Under the pieces are notes generated by a model. The model saw nothing but the letters and a program-made list of their open reading frames with translations. It had not been told where the DNA came from and made no database searches. DNA of 64,000 nucleotides. Source: Tipula vernalis. Lineage: Eukaryota; Arthropoda; Insecta; Diptera; Tipulidae. This document shows positions 46,621 through 59,028 of the stretch, in pieces. The first letter of the stretch is position 1. Each line of letters opens with the position of its first letter. Both the position numbers and the translations under genes were made by a program. Where the stretch lies: positions 261,277,368 through 261,341,367 of the forward strand of contig OY282560.1 of NCBI GenBank assembly GCA_958295665.1. Direction: 5' to 3'.

Positions 46621-48145
46621 GGAAACATATCATTATACGCATTCAAACATACTTGGGTTATTTTTTAATTTATATATTTATATTTAAATTCTTCAATTAT
46701 TCTAATACATTTACGTTTAAAATTTATAAAAAATTGTAAGAATTCATATTTCAAAAATAGTTGTTAAAAATATTCAAATTTAACAAGAATTTAGTTAAAC
46801 ATTTCATTATAAGCATTATAATAAAATTACAAAAAAAAATAATCTATAAAATATTTCAATATTTAATTTGCTTGCCATTTTGTTTAATCACCTCAAACAC
46901 ACTTGGCATGGATTGTATGAGATTATGCAATACTTAATCACCAATTTCGTTCCAGCAACTTACTATCGTAGCCCTTAACTATTGAATAGTGTTAAACTGT
47001 CTTCCATTTCTGTAAACTTTTCTTGCAAGTATTGCCCACAGGTTTTCCATTGGATTGCACTCTGGACTGCATGCGGGCCACTCCATTAAAGTAAATTCTC
47101 CGTTCGCAAACCACTCCTTACTCTTCTTAGAAACGTGAATCGCGGCATTATCTTGTTGGAATATGAAGTTATCTGCAAAATTGTCTTCACTGTATGGGAC
47201 GAGTACACTTTCCAACCTTTCTAAGTACTCGTCGGAGTTCATTCTCGACATGGGAAGCACAAGGTAAGCCTACCTTTAGATGAGAATGCTCCCCATACCA
47301 TGACTGTACCGCCACCAAAATTTCGTTTTGTTCTTGGATCATTCGTAGAATTTAATTTATGCCAATAGCAACTAAAACAATCTGGCCCATCTAGATTGAA
47401 TTTATTTTCATCAGAAAATATCACAGAGTTCCATTCCTCTTTGAAAACCATATGTTGTCGAGCCCATTTAAGACGAGCCTCTAAATGGCGCTTCATGAGT
47501 CTTGGTTTACATAATGGTTTCTTCCATTTAATATTTGTATCGTTTCTTAATAGTCGTGCAATGTGTTGTTTTGTGACGGGTAAGTTTAATTTGTCTTTAA
47601 TTTGTTGTGAATTTAAACAATTTTTGGTTGCTTCGTGCTTTATCCTTCCAAGTTCTAAAGCGCTTAATTTTTTATTCCCTTTTGGAGATTTTCTTTGTCC
47701 ATATTTGCGCGGATTTTTCAGAAAATTTCTGATGACTCCTTCAGATCTACCAATCTGCCTTGCAATTTTCCGATTCGAAAATCCATTCTGATTCAAAATA
47801 GAAATTTGGGCACGTTCTTCGTGAGTTAGCGCTTTAGCCATTCCCATGATTTTGAATTTTCAAAATAAAGAACTTTAACAACTTATTTACGCTGAGTCGT
47901 ATAAAACAATTAACTTTCGATTTAGTTTTAAATACTCGAATGTTACTAACGTGCGCATAATGAAATGTTTATCGAAAACGCTTACTTTTTCTTTTAGAAT
48001 CACACAAACAAACACATTAAAATCAGATTGTACATGTATTTAAATAAAATCACAAAACACAAAAATACAACATAAAAATAACGGGAATTTCCATTTATTT
48101 TACATTTTACAGCGGAAACTCAGGTGCGTATAATGATATGTTTAT
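46621..48145 (-). mobile_element. Tc1-like DNA transposon nested in gag
   Basis: The ends share the inverted repeat AACATATCATTATACGCA (46624-46641; reversed at 48125-48142). TA precedes (46619-46620) and follows (48146-48147) the element, the target duplication of Tc1/mariner. Length 1525 bp. It interrupts gag of the LTR element, so it arrived later. Confidence 0.9.
46856..47847 (-). pseudogene. Tc1-like transposase
   Basis: ATG 47847 (MGMAKALTHEERAQISIL) starts a protein with the bipartite helix-turn-helix DNA-binding region (GFSNRKIARQIGRSEGVIRN, then QQIKDKLNLPVTKQHIARLL). The catalytic core has the first aspartate in SVIFSDENKFNLDG and the GGGTVMVWGAF block. A frameshift at about 47250 moves to a second frame with MNSDEYLERL, the second aspartate in IFQQDNAAIHVSK, and the glutamate in SPECNPMENLWAILARKVY. 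A TAG near 46979 and one further stop interrupt the C-terminus, which otherwise runs to 46856 (SVFEVIKQNGKQIKY). Total about 330 codons, the usual length. All three acidic residues survive, but the frameshift and two stops disable it. Confidence 0.9.
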
Positions 48146-49137
48146 TACTGTAGAAGGAGTGCCATTTACCACCCTACAACAAGCTTTCCTGGAGTTATCG
48201 CAGAAGATCTCATGGCTGGCTTAAATGTTGACACCTAGAGCGTCTGTCACTGCCGATGTCACTGCGCGGTGCGGATTAAGATCCTTTTGTAGTTCCAGCT
48301 CCTGGTACAGCTCCGGCCCCCGTGTATTATTGCCGGTAAATACGCAAGTCAACGAATACCCAGGTTATCCTGTCGCGGCCACTAAAGTTGTCTACATACT
48401 ACATACGACGGCTCTTCCTGTTGGGAGGAGTATTACACGCATTTCGAGTTAGTCGCGGAAGCTAACGGGTGGACCACGCTACAGCGAGCCAGCCAATTGG
48501 GAGCAACGTTACGCGGCGATACACTAGCAGTGCTATCTTCAATCGAGCCGACGGCAAGACGAGATTTCGAATTATTGTGTAACTCGTTGTCGCTTCGCTT
48601 TGGTACAAACCAACAAGAGAAAATAAGTCATATCCTTCTTCGCTATCAAACACAACAAACCAAGGAGAGCCTCTCAGCATTCGGAATGGATGTGGAGAAA
48701 TTGGTACGTAAAGCATTTCCTACTCTTCCTCGAGAAGCATTGGACTGCATTGCTCAGATGCAGTTCATAGACGGCATTCACGAAATCGAAGTACAAGATC
48801 TCGTCAGGATGGCTAGCCCGGCAACGCTTCGTGATGCTTTAGCCGAAGCCATCGAAACCACGGCAGTACGTCGCGCGACCCGCATGAACCAGCGGAGTGT
48901 GCGAAAAACCATTCTCGAAGAAGATACGGGAACCATCGTCGACGAAGTCACTCTCGAGGCCAACACCGGTACTGAATTAGCTCCACGAAGGAGGTTCAGA
49001 TATCGATATAAGGGGAAGCAAAGAACGCCCACCGAAAAGAAAGAAGAGAACGTCGATAAATCCTGCTCCTGTGCACCAAACTCGAGCACCAATACACTAT
49101 CGGAAAACGAGAACTAGTCGCTGGTATAGGGTACCCA

Positions 49138-49932
49138 GCGGCTAAAGAAAATTATAATGCCCCAGAGGAAATAACAATCCAAGCAACCAACGGTGCCTCC
49201 TTGACAACCGAGGGACTTCTCAACCAGAAGAAGTGTACATTCGTCATCGATACCGGTGCTACGGTGAGTTTAATGAACATCAATTTTCATAAACTACGGC
49301 CTACGATCATACTACCATGCATCTTACGAGTTAAGACAGCGACTGGAGACCCTTGCCCGGTCCGCGGTATCGTCGACCTAACTGTCAAGCTGGGAGAGTT
49401 CGCACAGCCGGCAAGTTTTGTTATTGCCGATATAAGAGACGATGTGATACTCGGCACCGACTTCCTGAAGAAATTCCATGGCCAAATCAATCTAATGGAT
49501 GAATGGTTGCTCTTGAACAACAAGAAAATCGCAATCTCGGTCGCTGTAAATCCCGCCATCGCGACTTCATCAACAGTGAACATACCTCCTAGATCAGAAA
49601 TGTTTGTCTCTGTGAAACTAGCCACGACCAGCTTAGGGACCTACGTGATCGAGCACCCAGAAACGTCCAATCTGCCGGCGGGAATTATGATCGCACGAGG
49701 ACACATCGACGCAAGTAGTCCTTTTCAGCATGTGCGAATAGCTAACAGCACAGATCAGGTGAAGATCCTTCCAGAAAACACCTATGTGGGCGAGATCAAA
49801 GGGGCAGAAATCGTTCCTCCGGGAAAGTGGGACCCGGCTTCTCAAAACCAAATCGACGAAGTAATCCAACGATCTCTGCAAGGAATACCAAGAGAATCAC
49901 ACTATTCTGTCACACAATTTTTAAATATGTAG
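49138..49932 (+). pseudogene. gypsy-like protease region
   Basis: Open from about 49138 (NYNAPEEITIQATNGASL) and continuous to 49932. The retropepsin active site is VIDTGATVSLMN and the second conserved strand is DDVILGTDFLKKF, followed by a spacer leading to reverse transcriptase (SQNQIDEVIQRSLQGIPRES). Retropepsins mature the gag-pol products and act as dimers. The domain itself looks intact; the element is not. It is in a different frame from gag, as expected if pol is reached by frameshifting, although deletions between the two make that uncertain. Confidence 0.85.
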
Positions 49933-50145
49933 TTATGGAGACGTATTTGCTAGATTCCCTGGGGACTACGGGAAAACGACTCCAACTAAATATGTAATAG
50001 AAGTAGGAGGCCAGTCCAATAAAGTAACCACCGCGGAAAATACCCATTGTGAAACAGGGCGAAATGAGCAACCTATTGACTGACATGAAAATCAAAGGTG
50101 TCATCGAGCCAGCTGTCAGACCTTGGTCACATAGAATTTAGTTTT
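49933..50145 (+). pseudogene. start of gypsy-like reverse transcriptase, truncated
   Basis: SYGDVFARFPGDYGKTTPTK follows directly after the protease frame stops, and after a frameshift EMSNLLTDMKIKGVIEPAV and RPWSH appear. This is the N-terminal lead-in of gypsy reverse transcriptases (YGDVFA.., KGVIEPSxSPWSSP). Similarity ends near 50140; all catalytic motifs are missing. Confidence 0.8.
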
Positions 50146-51830
50146 CTATATATCCTACTGCCTATTTCCTCAACGTTCTCCGCAGTAAAACCGTGATATT
50201 ATTTTAAAGGCCGTCCCGTAGTAATTTGCCATTAAGATTTATATGCGATCTTTAATATCAAGAACATTTATTACTCAGAAATAATACCTTTAAAGACGAT
50301 TTTATTAAAACAATTCACAAACAATGTATCGATCAACAACATGTAGTTGAAATTTCAATCAATGAAAAGTCAATAAAACGTCAAAGAAATAATGTTGTAT
50401 TTCAAAGCGTACTATATGTATTTTATTTTTAAATGATGAAGATATTATTTGACAACAGCAAAGTATTTTAGGTAAATTTAGAAGTTTAAGTTCCATGTTA
50501 CACGGTTACATAATCATTTTATCTTAAAGACATATACAGAACAATTGTTGGTATTTGGAAGATGTATAAACTGTAGAAAAATATTTCATCGAAAATTTTG
50601 ATATTACCTCGGAAAACAGTTCAACAAGATTTTACTATTTTTTGATAAAATGACCGCCACGCAATACTCCAAACGACTTCAAATTTTGTGAAAAAGTAGA
50701 TGATCGATTGTCAAATTTATCACAACAAAAAAATCGTTTTTCTCGTTTTTCAGAAAATTTGTTTGGCAGTTTCTCTTCCACTACAAACAGCGAGGATTCT
50801 ACACTCGAATCAACCTAAAAGTTAACACAAACTGCTTATTACTAAAATCTGCCTTTGTACAAAATGCCGACCAAAACTATTAATATTTGTGAGAATGGGA
50901 GGCAAAACAAAAAATAATAAAGAAGTTTGACTGGAAGGACGGACACGAGAGTCCTGATAACCTAATTCGTCTAGAAATGTAGGTATGTTTAACCTAGGTA
51001 TGTTTTTCCTTAATGTGACTTTATGTGAGAATATAATTCATAACTTAAATGACCTATTTACCTATGCAATTTTCTTGTTGTTTTTGTTATTAATAAATAA
51101 CGAAACGAGAATTACAAAAAGTATTTACAATAAACATTCTACATTTAGAGTAAATTAAAATTGTTTGTCGGTAATCCCAGATATAGTAATGCCAATTAAT
51201 TAAGCCAGCGATAGGACAACATACTGCCTTTTTGGAACAAAGATTAAAGTGCATTTATAAGTAAAAGTAAAAATTTGATTACCTAAAATTAGGCAAAAAG
51301 AGAAATTGTTTAATTTTAGTTAATTATTGTTATCGTATATTAAAAATAAAAATTAATTGTAAATTTTAAGAATATTTTGAGGTAGGTTAGTTACCTAATA
51401 CACATCTTTAAAAATATAATATAGTCAGCCATGCTCAAAATTATTCTATCCGGTACGCGACTCCAAAACGCAGCTAATATTAGTTTTGTTCAAAATTATT
51501 TGTGCAATATGAAAAAAGTAAATTAATTTTGTACTTTTTTCATATTGTATATTATATTATATTTGCTTGTATTTTGTACGCCTCTTGTTAATTTACGTTA
51601 GGTACTTCTCGTCATTGGTTTAGAAACTGCTTGATAAAATCTTGTGGATTCTTACTCAATTAGTTTTTCTCCATATTATATTTTTATTATCTTATTAACT
51701 ACCATAAAGCTGCCTTGATTATTTAAACAATTTAAAAAGGTTTAACTTCGAGGTCTGCTTTGGCCAGAACAACTAATTATTTTAAGTTTTGAGGGATTTA
51801 CAAAAGATGGCGTAACTAGTATTAAATCGC
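50146..51830. other. AT-rich stretch with one perfect hairpin
   Basis: At 51505-51520 and 51532-51547 caatatgaaaaaagta and its exact inverse form 16-bp arms around an 11-base loop. No gene was recognised. Confidence 0.5.
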
Positions 51831-52440
51831 ATCGACCCATCTTTAAGTTAAGGCCAGTTAAGTTTGAAGACGCTGAGTTGGAGGCGTTATTGGACTAAGA
51901 TTCATGCCACACTTAAGTGGAGCTCGCTGAAACTTTGAGAGTGACTCAATAAGTGATTCAAAATCGTCTCAAGGCCATATTTATGGTGCAAAAACAAGGA
52001 AATTTCCGTATGAACTCAAGCCAAAAGACGACGAACGCCGTTTTTTCACGAGCGAACAATTGGTCCAAAGACAAAATCGGAAGGGTTTTTGCATCGGATC
52101 CACTAAGACAACCCAAATCGCAGAAAATCGTGGGGCAAGCCAGTTCGGAGTGATCTACTATGAGATACTCCAGCCTAACGAAACCATCACTGGAGAACGT
52201 TATCAATAACAATTAACGCAATTAAGCCGAGCATTGAAGCTCAAACGACCACAATATACTAAAAGACTTGGCAAAGTGATCTTACAGCATGACAAGTCGT
52301 CAAGAAAACTTTGGAGGCGCTTCAATGGGATGTCCTACCCCGCACCCACCGTATTCACCAGACATTGCTCCTTCCGACAGGCGGGCTGGCAAAAGGGATT
52401 TTTCATCATCTGATTACGATCGGTGATGATGATAAACACA
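51831..52440 (+). pseudogene. mariner transposase relic
   Basis: Reading through stops and frameshifts: FEDAELEALLDQDSCHTQVE leads into AETLRVTQ..VIQNRLKAMG-like sequence (second helix-turn-helix), then QKQGNFVPYELKPKDDERRF and TSEQLVQRQNRKGFLHRI, the linker before the first catalytic block. A deletion removes VTGDEKWI. Later ILQPNETITGERYQ.QLTQLSRALK, then LQHDKSSRK (remnant of the HDNARPH block) and PHPPYSPDIAPSD mark the second and third catalytic regions. This order is that of cecropia/mos1-like mariners. Inactive; terminal repeats not found. Confidence 0.8.
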
Positions 52441-55400
52441 ACTATGACCTCCTGTTGAGAGTGCAAAATCCATGGGCCGACCCATCTTTCAAGTCAGCAC
52501 TGTATGCTGGCATGAAGCAATGCAATGTGCAGGTGGTTTATACAACACGGGTCCTATAGCTGTACGTCCTCGATTTGGCAACTACTGCGTAAAGTAGAAC
52601 GCTAAAATGAACTGTGAAAGAGTTGGGAGTGTCTTGAGCCCCAGAATAGATTGCATAGATTAAAACGAAAAAAGCTACGGAATACCAATATACTGTCGTC
52701 ATCGAAAGATTTTTATAAACCACTGCAATGAATGTATTGTACAATATTGTAAGCATTAATTGTTTACGCATTCGGCAATTAAATTCTTGAACCGTGTAAC
52801 CAGAAAGTTGTGTGTAATTGCTGTATTTGATTTTCTATATTTTAGGTGAGCTCCCTGTCACTCTGCATAAAACAGATTTAGTTGAATTCAGTTATTGTTT
52901 TCAATTGTATGAAAGTTATTTCAACTACCCGTTTGAAATGAAACAGGTGGGTGGCTGTTATTTTTATTTGTTAGTTAATTAGCAAAATAAGTATGCTTTA
53001 AGAAAAAAAGGTAACTCGTCGTTATCGAAGGTCATGAAAATTGACATTGTTCAAAACAACGCTCTTTTTTATTAAAATGGATTTTTTTTTCCAAAACGAC
53101 CAAAAATGAAGAATTTAGTTTTTTAGGCAAACACGACAAGATAAATAAGCTGTGAAAAAATTAATTTGGCGATTACCGTAAATTGTTATCAAGTTTAAAT
53201 TTAAAATTGAATACTTTAGGGCAAAGGAGATACAAAAACTCAACTAATGATGAAATGTCAAAATTTAGGTTCATATTTATCATAAATGAGCATAACGCAG
53301 TGAAAATGTGTATAGAATAGACACAAAATCGAGACATCTACATATATTTTAAGGGGAAAACAATTATTCCGCAGCAGTGAAATTTTCGTTTTCATTTTGG
53401 CTTGTGAGGTAAAATTTCATTTATTCGGTAAGCGCTATCCGCATACCAGGCTTAAAAAGCTAAAATGGAAACCAGTAATTTGTGGAGATACAGCAGAATG
53501 TTTAAGATCTTTTTTCTATTCCAAAAAACTAAAATTTTATGCATTTCACTAAAATGAATAATTCATTTCTATAGCATTCCCAAGTATCTTTTTCAGTTTT
53601 GTTAAGGACATGTACAAACATAATATAATGTAGATTCTTTAAAAATCAAGAAAGCATTAAATTACGTAATTTGCTAAATAATTCCAGTAAAATTATTCAT
53701 TCATATAATGAGAAATGCTTCACTTTTTCTTTCTCCATGATTTTTTCATTTTTTCCATTAAACTTTTGCTGCAAAATAAGCTTCTGAGTTTTAAAATGTC
53801 TTAAAACAAAACGAATGCATATTTTTATTTTCCAACACAATTTTGTAGCTGCTTTTGTTTGTAGCACCTTTCCACAAGCTTTAACATATTTTACAATAAA
53901 CTTTTAACATATTTTACAATTTACCTTCATAGAATGAAACAACAAGCTGAAATTTTATTTTAAAAAAATTATTCACAAGCAGAAGGTGTTAATTGCAAAA
54001 ATTAAGTGCATTTTACTCGAAGAAAGTAGCAAAAAAAAAAAATTGAAGCAAAATTTTCTTTTCTTCACTAGGAAAGAAATGTACCAACTGTAGAGGAAAA
54101 TTGTTTACACTAAGGAAGACGAAGAAGATTTAGGTTTCCGTTTAAATTTTTTTCTTGTGTTATCTTATATGTATATATTCGAAAAACCTTGTTGATTTTT
54201 AATGATACACAGTACTCACAGAGGAGAGAAATTGTGAAGTAGTTTTCACTTTCCCCGATTTGTTTGTCCAAAGATTTCCCTTGTTTTTGTTGTTGTACAA
54301 AACACCATGAAATAATAAAACCATGAATTTTTGAATTCATTCAAATAAAATGATTATCTTGGTGTTGTTGATATTTTGTATCCCTCACGTTTCATGGAGA
54401 TGATTTTAATTTGTAACTCTTTTATCTTTTCGAATTTGACATTATTTAATTTTGAATAAAGGTGAAGAAAGACATTTTAAGTACTTTAATTATATAATGA
54501 TTTAACAAGAATTTTTAGCTGAATAATTTTACTATTTTTAATTAATAACGAGAAAAACGAGTGTCTGTCTATCTGTCTCGACGTAATTCAAGAAGTAATT
54601 TTGTCACTTGTTTTGCAGTAACACAGCCTATATATAACCTTGGTTTATTATTTTCATTTAAAGACTCTCCTTGAAACGCATTTATTAGTTTGTTATCAGT
54701 TTTGAACTTACCTAATCAATCTACTTACCTAATCTAATTGAAAAATCAAATTAAATTTTAATAATTTCTCTTGTAAATTTTTATCGCGTTTCTAATGAGA
54801 CCTTTCGAAACGTTTTGTGCGATCATTGCAGGAGGGATCAGCCCACCGAACGATTTAACACCAAATTATTTTTTTACGTTTGTCGATATCTGTTCTAATT
54901 AATTAATTATATTTTTAACCAGCGGGGAAAAATTACTTGGTTACCGCAGTACGATTAGCAACTCTTTCAGCTCCATTGTTGGTTTAATCTCTAATAAAAA
55001 ATCTATCAAAAATGTCGCATCACAAATATTTAGCAGATAAAACCATGCGCACTATCATAATTACCTGCACATAATTACCGGCACATTTGTGTTTGTGATA
55101 TTTATTATTTTTTTCTTACGATAAATATCTACGCAAATTTTTTTTTGTTTATATCAATTGTTGCTATTTTATTTTCCTTCGAAGAAAACGCGTTCAAGGT
55201 TTCTGTCTTTCGTTTATTTAGGCTACTATATTTTCACTACGATATTTTTGTTGCGATAATTTGTTACCGAAAATTAGGTAGGGAGCCAACGAACTATAAT
55301 CTCTCTTTGAACCAAAAAGACGCAATAAAATTCATTTTTTGTTGTTTAATTTCTCCGCTTCCTATTTTAATTTGTATTGAAAAAATAAAAATAACATATA

Positions 55401-55980
55401 GCATATAATTTTATATCACAGAATAAGGCCTAATATCTAATATCTTTCGTTTTTTTCAATTTTAAGCAAAGATATTATAAACTCTTGAATATCCAACCTT
55501 TTCTTCCAATTACTGCCTGCTGTACTTCCAAGGGTTGCTCTAGTCCTTCGTTGGAAATTACAAAAAGGTTTAGAGAAACCCATTTTAGTGGGAAACAAAT
55601 GAAGGTGTGTTCTCTTCCACGTAGCAACATAGCTAAAGACCCAATAAAAAGGATAGAATAATGTCAATCTGTTGGATAGAGTACTCTGCCTACGGTGCTT
55701 CGTTGTCAGTGTTAATTGCTAATTGATTTATAGCACGCAAGCGAGCATGCGAGATAGAATTGCCTTGCCATGAGAGCCACCCTCATGATTCAGGTAACTC
55801 AGGTATATGTTTGTAAAAATGTTTCCCTGAACTTCTTCATTGTCGTAGTTCTTGCTTTATAATGTGGAAGAAGTTAGCGTGAAAACTCTCGATTAGACAT
55901 AGATTTGCAGATGAATTTGAGTGTTGTTAATGAAATTTGTTTGATGCTCCCAAAGGCGGATTTAACGAATAGTACTGTTA
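52441..55980. other. AT-rich stretch, no gene recognised
   Basis: An 82-codon frame ending at 52559 (HNYDLLLRVQNPWADPSFKS) follows the mariner relic but is not mariner-like; origin unknown. At 53879-53923 a 22-23-bp unit (ctttaacatattttacaata) is tandemly duplicated. Confidence 0.35.
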
Positions 55981-55984
55981 TCAA

Positions 55985-56495
55985 TAATAATCATACATAC
56001 CGTAGTATCATAATACCATCAAACTACCATACCATTACACCATCATGTTACCTTACCATCAAAAGCATCACACAATAATTCCATTATATTATTACACAAT
56101 AATACCATCACACCATCGCACCACCTCACCATCATACCTTCTTAACATAATGCCATTAAACCATCATACCACCACAACATCATTACATCATACTATCACA
56201 CAACCATACCAATATACCATCATTTAATTATACCATTATAAAATCATTCCATCATAACATAACGCTATCGAATAATCATACGAGCATAACATCGTACCAT
56301 TACACCATAATTCCCTCAAATTAATATTCCATCATACCGTCGCAACATCGCACCACTGTACCATCATATTATCTTACCATCATAATACATCATACCATAA
56401 CCCCATCTTACCATCATACCATCGTACATTATTACTATCACAATCACTATCACCATCAACACCATCTCCATCACCACCATCTCCATCACCGTTAA
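55985..56495. repeat. degenerate accatcata-type simple repeat
   Basis: About 500 bases built of accatcata, accattaca and related units, ending in cleaner (caccatctc)n near 56460. The strand is strongly C+A biased with few G. Open frames across it (56045-56227 and its antisense) are compositional artefacts. Confidence 0.9.
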
Positions 56496-57955
56496 AAAAA
56501 TAATGATAGACGTATCTTTCATGTCACCACCAAATTTTAGAAATTCCTTGAAGGTAACCTTGGATCTGATTATCACCCCCAGAAAAGAAGGTAACGGTGT
56601 TAGTCATTAACAGTGAAAAATAGTTGTCTATAGTTTCAAATCGGTCAAGGCGTGTGGATTTGTATAAATATCATACATAGAAACACTCACTTTTATGTAT
56701 ATTAAGAAGAGAGAAGACAGATAGATAGGTTTTGCAAGATCGCTCGCACCAAATTAATTTTTACTATCGTGTCTTAAATATTCTGAAGCTGCTCATCAAT
56801 TTTGCGAGCTCAGCGTAGTATTTGAGAATAGTAAGCTTTGCGTTTCTAAAAAAAAAACTGAACAAATTTGCTTGTGTGCGTGAATATACGTTGTAAATTG
56901 ATTTTTTAGCACTACCAAAACACTTTGTTGCTGATTTTCTATTTATAAATCTATTATTTTGTGTGCGTCTTTATTTTATCTTAATAAGTAATGATCCCTT
57001 GGGATATATAATATTTAGCATTAATACGCAGCAAATCCATTACACTAACAATAAAATTTATTTTGTATTAATGAAATTTATGATGGAAATAATCATTTCA
57101 TTTTTTCCGACAATAACAAAAAATATTATCTGAAAAGGATACGTATCAATAAAATATACTCGAGTCTATCGATACCCGTATGGTATCTTAAGAAGTTTTT
57201 GATGGAGAAAGTATGTAAACAGAAAAAAGGAAAAAAATTGTAAACGAAAGCAAAACTGAAGAAATGGTATGAGATGGATTAGTTTAGAGATAAAACTGCT
57301 TGTAAATAATAAAAATCGGGTAAACGTAAATAATAGATTTTTCTTTATATTTTATAATCATTTGCAGAACATTGATTGTGGAGATTATGGGGAAATTAAT
57401 TGTAATAAAATCACTTCACATGTAGGTAATAAAACCAAATTTTCGATTATGTGTGTAATATATCGATTTGGCTATTTTCATCCGATTATGCTCAATTATT
57501 TTATTTAACGTTCGTTATTTGAGGTGGATGAATGGGAAAATACCAGCGATTAAAATTACTCCAGTTTGTTTTTATTCCCATTCTTTTCGTTTTAAATGAG
57601 TGTTTTAAATTACAAATGAATAATGAGCGAAGAATAGAAGAAAATGAGATAATCGATATATTGGATAGAATAGAAATATATTTTTCTTCTGTTTTGTTCA
57701 CTGTTGAATAAACAATTAGTGAATAACTTTTTATTATAATTTTAATGTACAAGTTTAATTAAAGGTGCAAAATTGTTTTGATTTATTTTCGGGCCTATAA
57801 CGAGAATTGAGTATGAACTGTGATAATGTTGGCCTAAAATTCGAAAATTTATGATAATTTGGTGTAAATTGATAATTTTTATTTTCCTTATGCGCCACCC
57901 AAACAAAATTACTCTTCCATTCTTTAGTTTCACTCTACAGAATATTTGAGACCAT
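56496..57955. other. AT-rich stretch, no gene seen
   Basis: No family resemblance. Confidence 0.4.
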
Positions 57956-58457
57956 AATTATGAAAGTGGTCTAAGTAAAAATTAAAAAAAAAAATGATAT
58001 TATCAATTGTTTCGCATCAAATTATTTTAAACTAAATTAACCAATGTAATTTTTACGATATTTGCTGCGCTCCATTTGACGTGGCAAAGTACTTGGGAGT
58101 AGATGGTAAATGGAACGCAGAAAATTAGTTGCGAGAATAAAATTTAATTTAAAAAAATTTGCGTGCAACATGGAAAGTTGGAAAATTAAGTATTCATTTG
58201 AAAACTGATCAGCCATTTCTTACAGATTAGTTGTACTAAATATTCTGGTAACGAAGTCGCCATAAATTCGAAAAGCAAACTACTCATAAAATTTAGCAAG
58301 AGTAGCTGTGTGCAGTCAGAAGTACTTGTGTGTACTTTGCCACGTTAAATGGAACGCAGCAATTGTCAAAAATGATGCGTTATTTACATATATTAGTTGT
58401 TATTTCAACATTATATTTAATTCATTTAGAGTTAATTACGAAAGTGGTCTAAGTCAA
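57956..58457. repeat. direct copies of a gaaagtggtctaagt motif flanking a MITE
   Basis: aattatgaaagtggtctaag (57957) and aattacgaaagtggtctaag (58435) stand in the same orientation on each side of the 58062-58362 MITE. The same motif bounds the element at 62418-62630 as inverted repeats. Confidence 0.7.
58062..58362. mobile_element. 301-bp MITE with 31-bp inverted repeats
   Basis: ttgctgcgctccatttgacg..gtac (58062-58092) and its inverse at 58332-58362 differ at only two positions. An extra inverse copy of the end (aaatggaacgcagaa) sits inside at about 58109-58123. A possible 3-bp ATT duplication flanks tgctgcg..cgcagca. No coding capacity. Confidence 0.85.
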
Positions 58458-59017
58458 AATTATAAAAAAAATTAGTTTATCAGTTATTAACAGTGTTTAA
58501 ATTCATTTTTCGTTCCCTTCTTTAATCTTTTTTTTCTCTCTTTGCGGAAGGAAACAAAAATTTTTTTTTGTTTCTTCCCCAGGAACGAAATTCAAAAAAT
58601 AAATATCTCTAATATCTCGTTTAAATTAAATTTTCATTCTCCGTGAAAAGACAGGCGTCACAAATGCGATTTAATGAACGAAAAAAATAGAAGTATGTAG
58701 TAATGAGGAAGAGTGAATATAAAGTGCCGAGCAAGCTAGGAAATGTCTTGCAGAAGACCAGCAAAAAGCAAAACAAAATCCCGAAGAATATTATGGATTC
58801 TCTTTTGTTTCGATAGCTTATTAGAAGCGAAATAAGTATGTGTATAACTTGGGTTTCCATAATATGCATAATGACAATGTCAAGATGTATGTATGGGATG
58901 AAACTACAGCATCAAGGGATGCACAGGAAGTAGCGTCATGCATTTTAACGCATATGGAGGATATAACTACTCAATAAAACGTAATAGCCTACAGCGATGT
59001 TTGTTCACGCCATAATC
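58458..59017. other. AT-rich stretch, no gene seen
   Basis: No family resemblance. Confidence 0.4.
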
Positions 59018-59028
59018 GTAACATTAAA

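Larger units (their letters stand above)
46328..49117 (+). pseudogene. gypsy-like gag, split by a Tc1 insertion
   Basis: ATG 46328 begins MATLQDQLDELRKQMSALQE, a charged coiled-coil-like N-terminus with in-frame TAG, TAA and TGA codons in the next 100 codons. At 46620 the frame is cut by the Tc1 element and resumes at about 48148. The main capsid region is visible around 48425-48760: EEYYTHFELVAEANGWTTLQ, RASQLGATLRGDTLAVLSSI, ELLCNSLSLRFGTNQQ, a block order typical of gypsy-like capsids. The frame stays open to 49117 and ends in a basic tail (RRRFRYRYKGKQRTPTEKK). The expected zinc knuckle is not intact; KSCSCAPN may be its remnant. Confidence 0.8.
45970..50145 (+). mobile_element. Ty3/gypsy-like LTR retrotransposon remnant
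   Basis: A putative 5' LTR (45970-46283), primer-binding site (46285), gag, protease and the very start of reverse transcriptase follow each other on the plus strand; the rest of pol and the 3' LTR are missing. A 1.5-kb Tc1 element is inserted in gag. Apart from that insertion the composition is markedly GC-richer than the surroundings, consistent with a later-arriving element. Stops in gag and deletions in pol make it defective. Confidence 0.85.

Noticed and set aside
47396..47791. 131-codon plus-strand frame
   Set aside because: Antisense to the Tc1 transposase, whose family match is on the minus strand.
48778..49625. Minus-strand frames of 104 and 112 codons
   Set aside because: Antisense shadows of gag and protease.
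54110..54340. 76-codon minus-strand frame
   Set aside because: No motif, low-complexity AT-rich codons, no supporting signals.
56364..56576. Met/Val-rich minus-strand frame
   Set aside because: Translation of the accatcata simple repeat.
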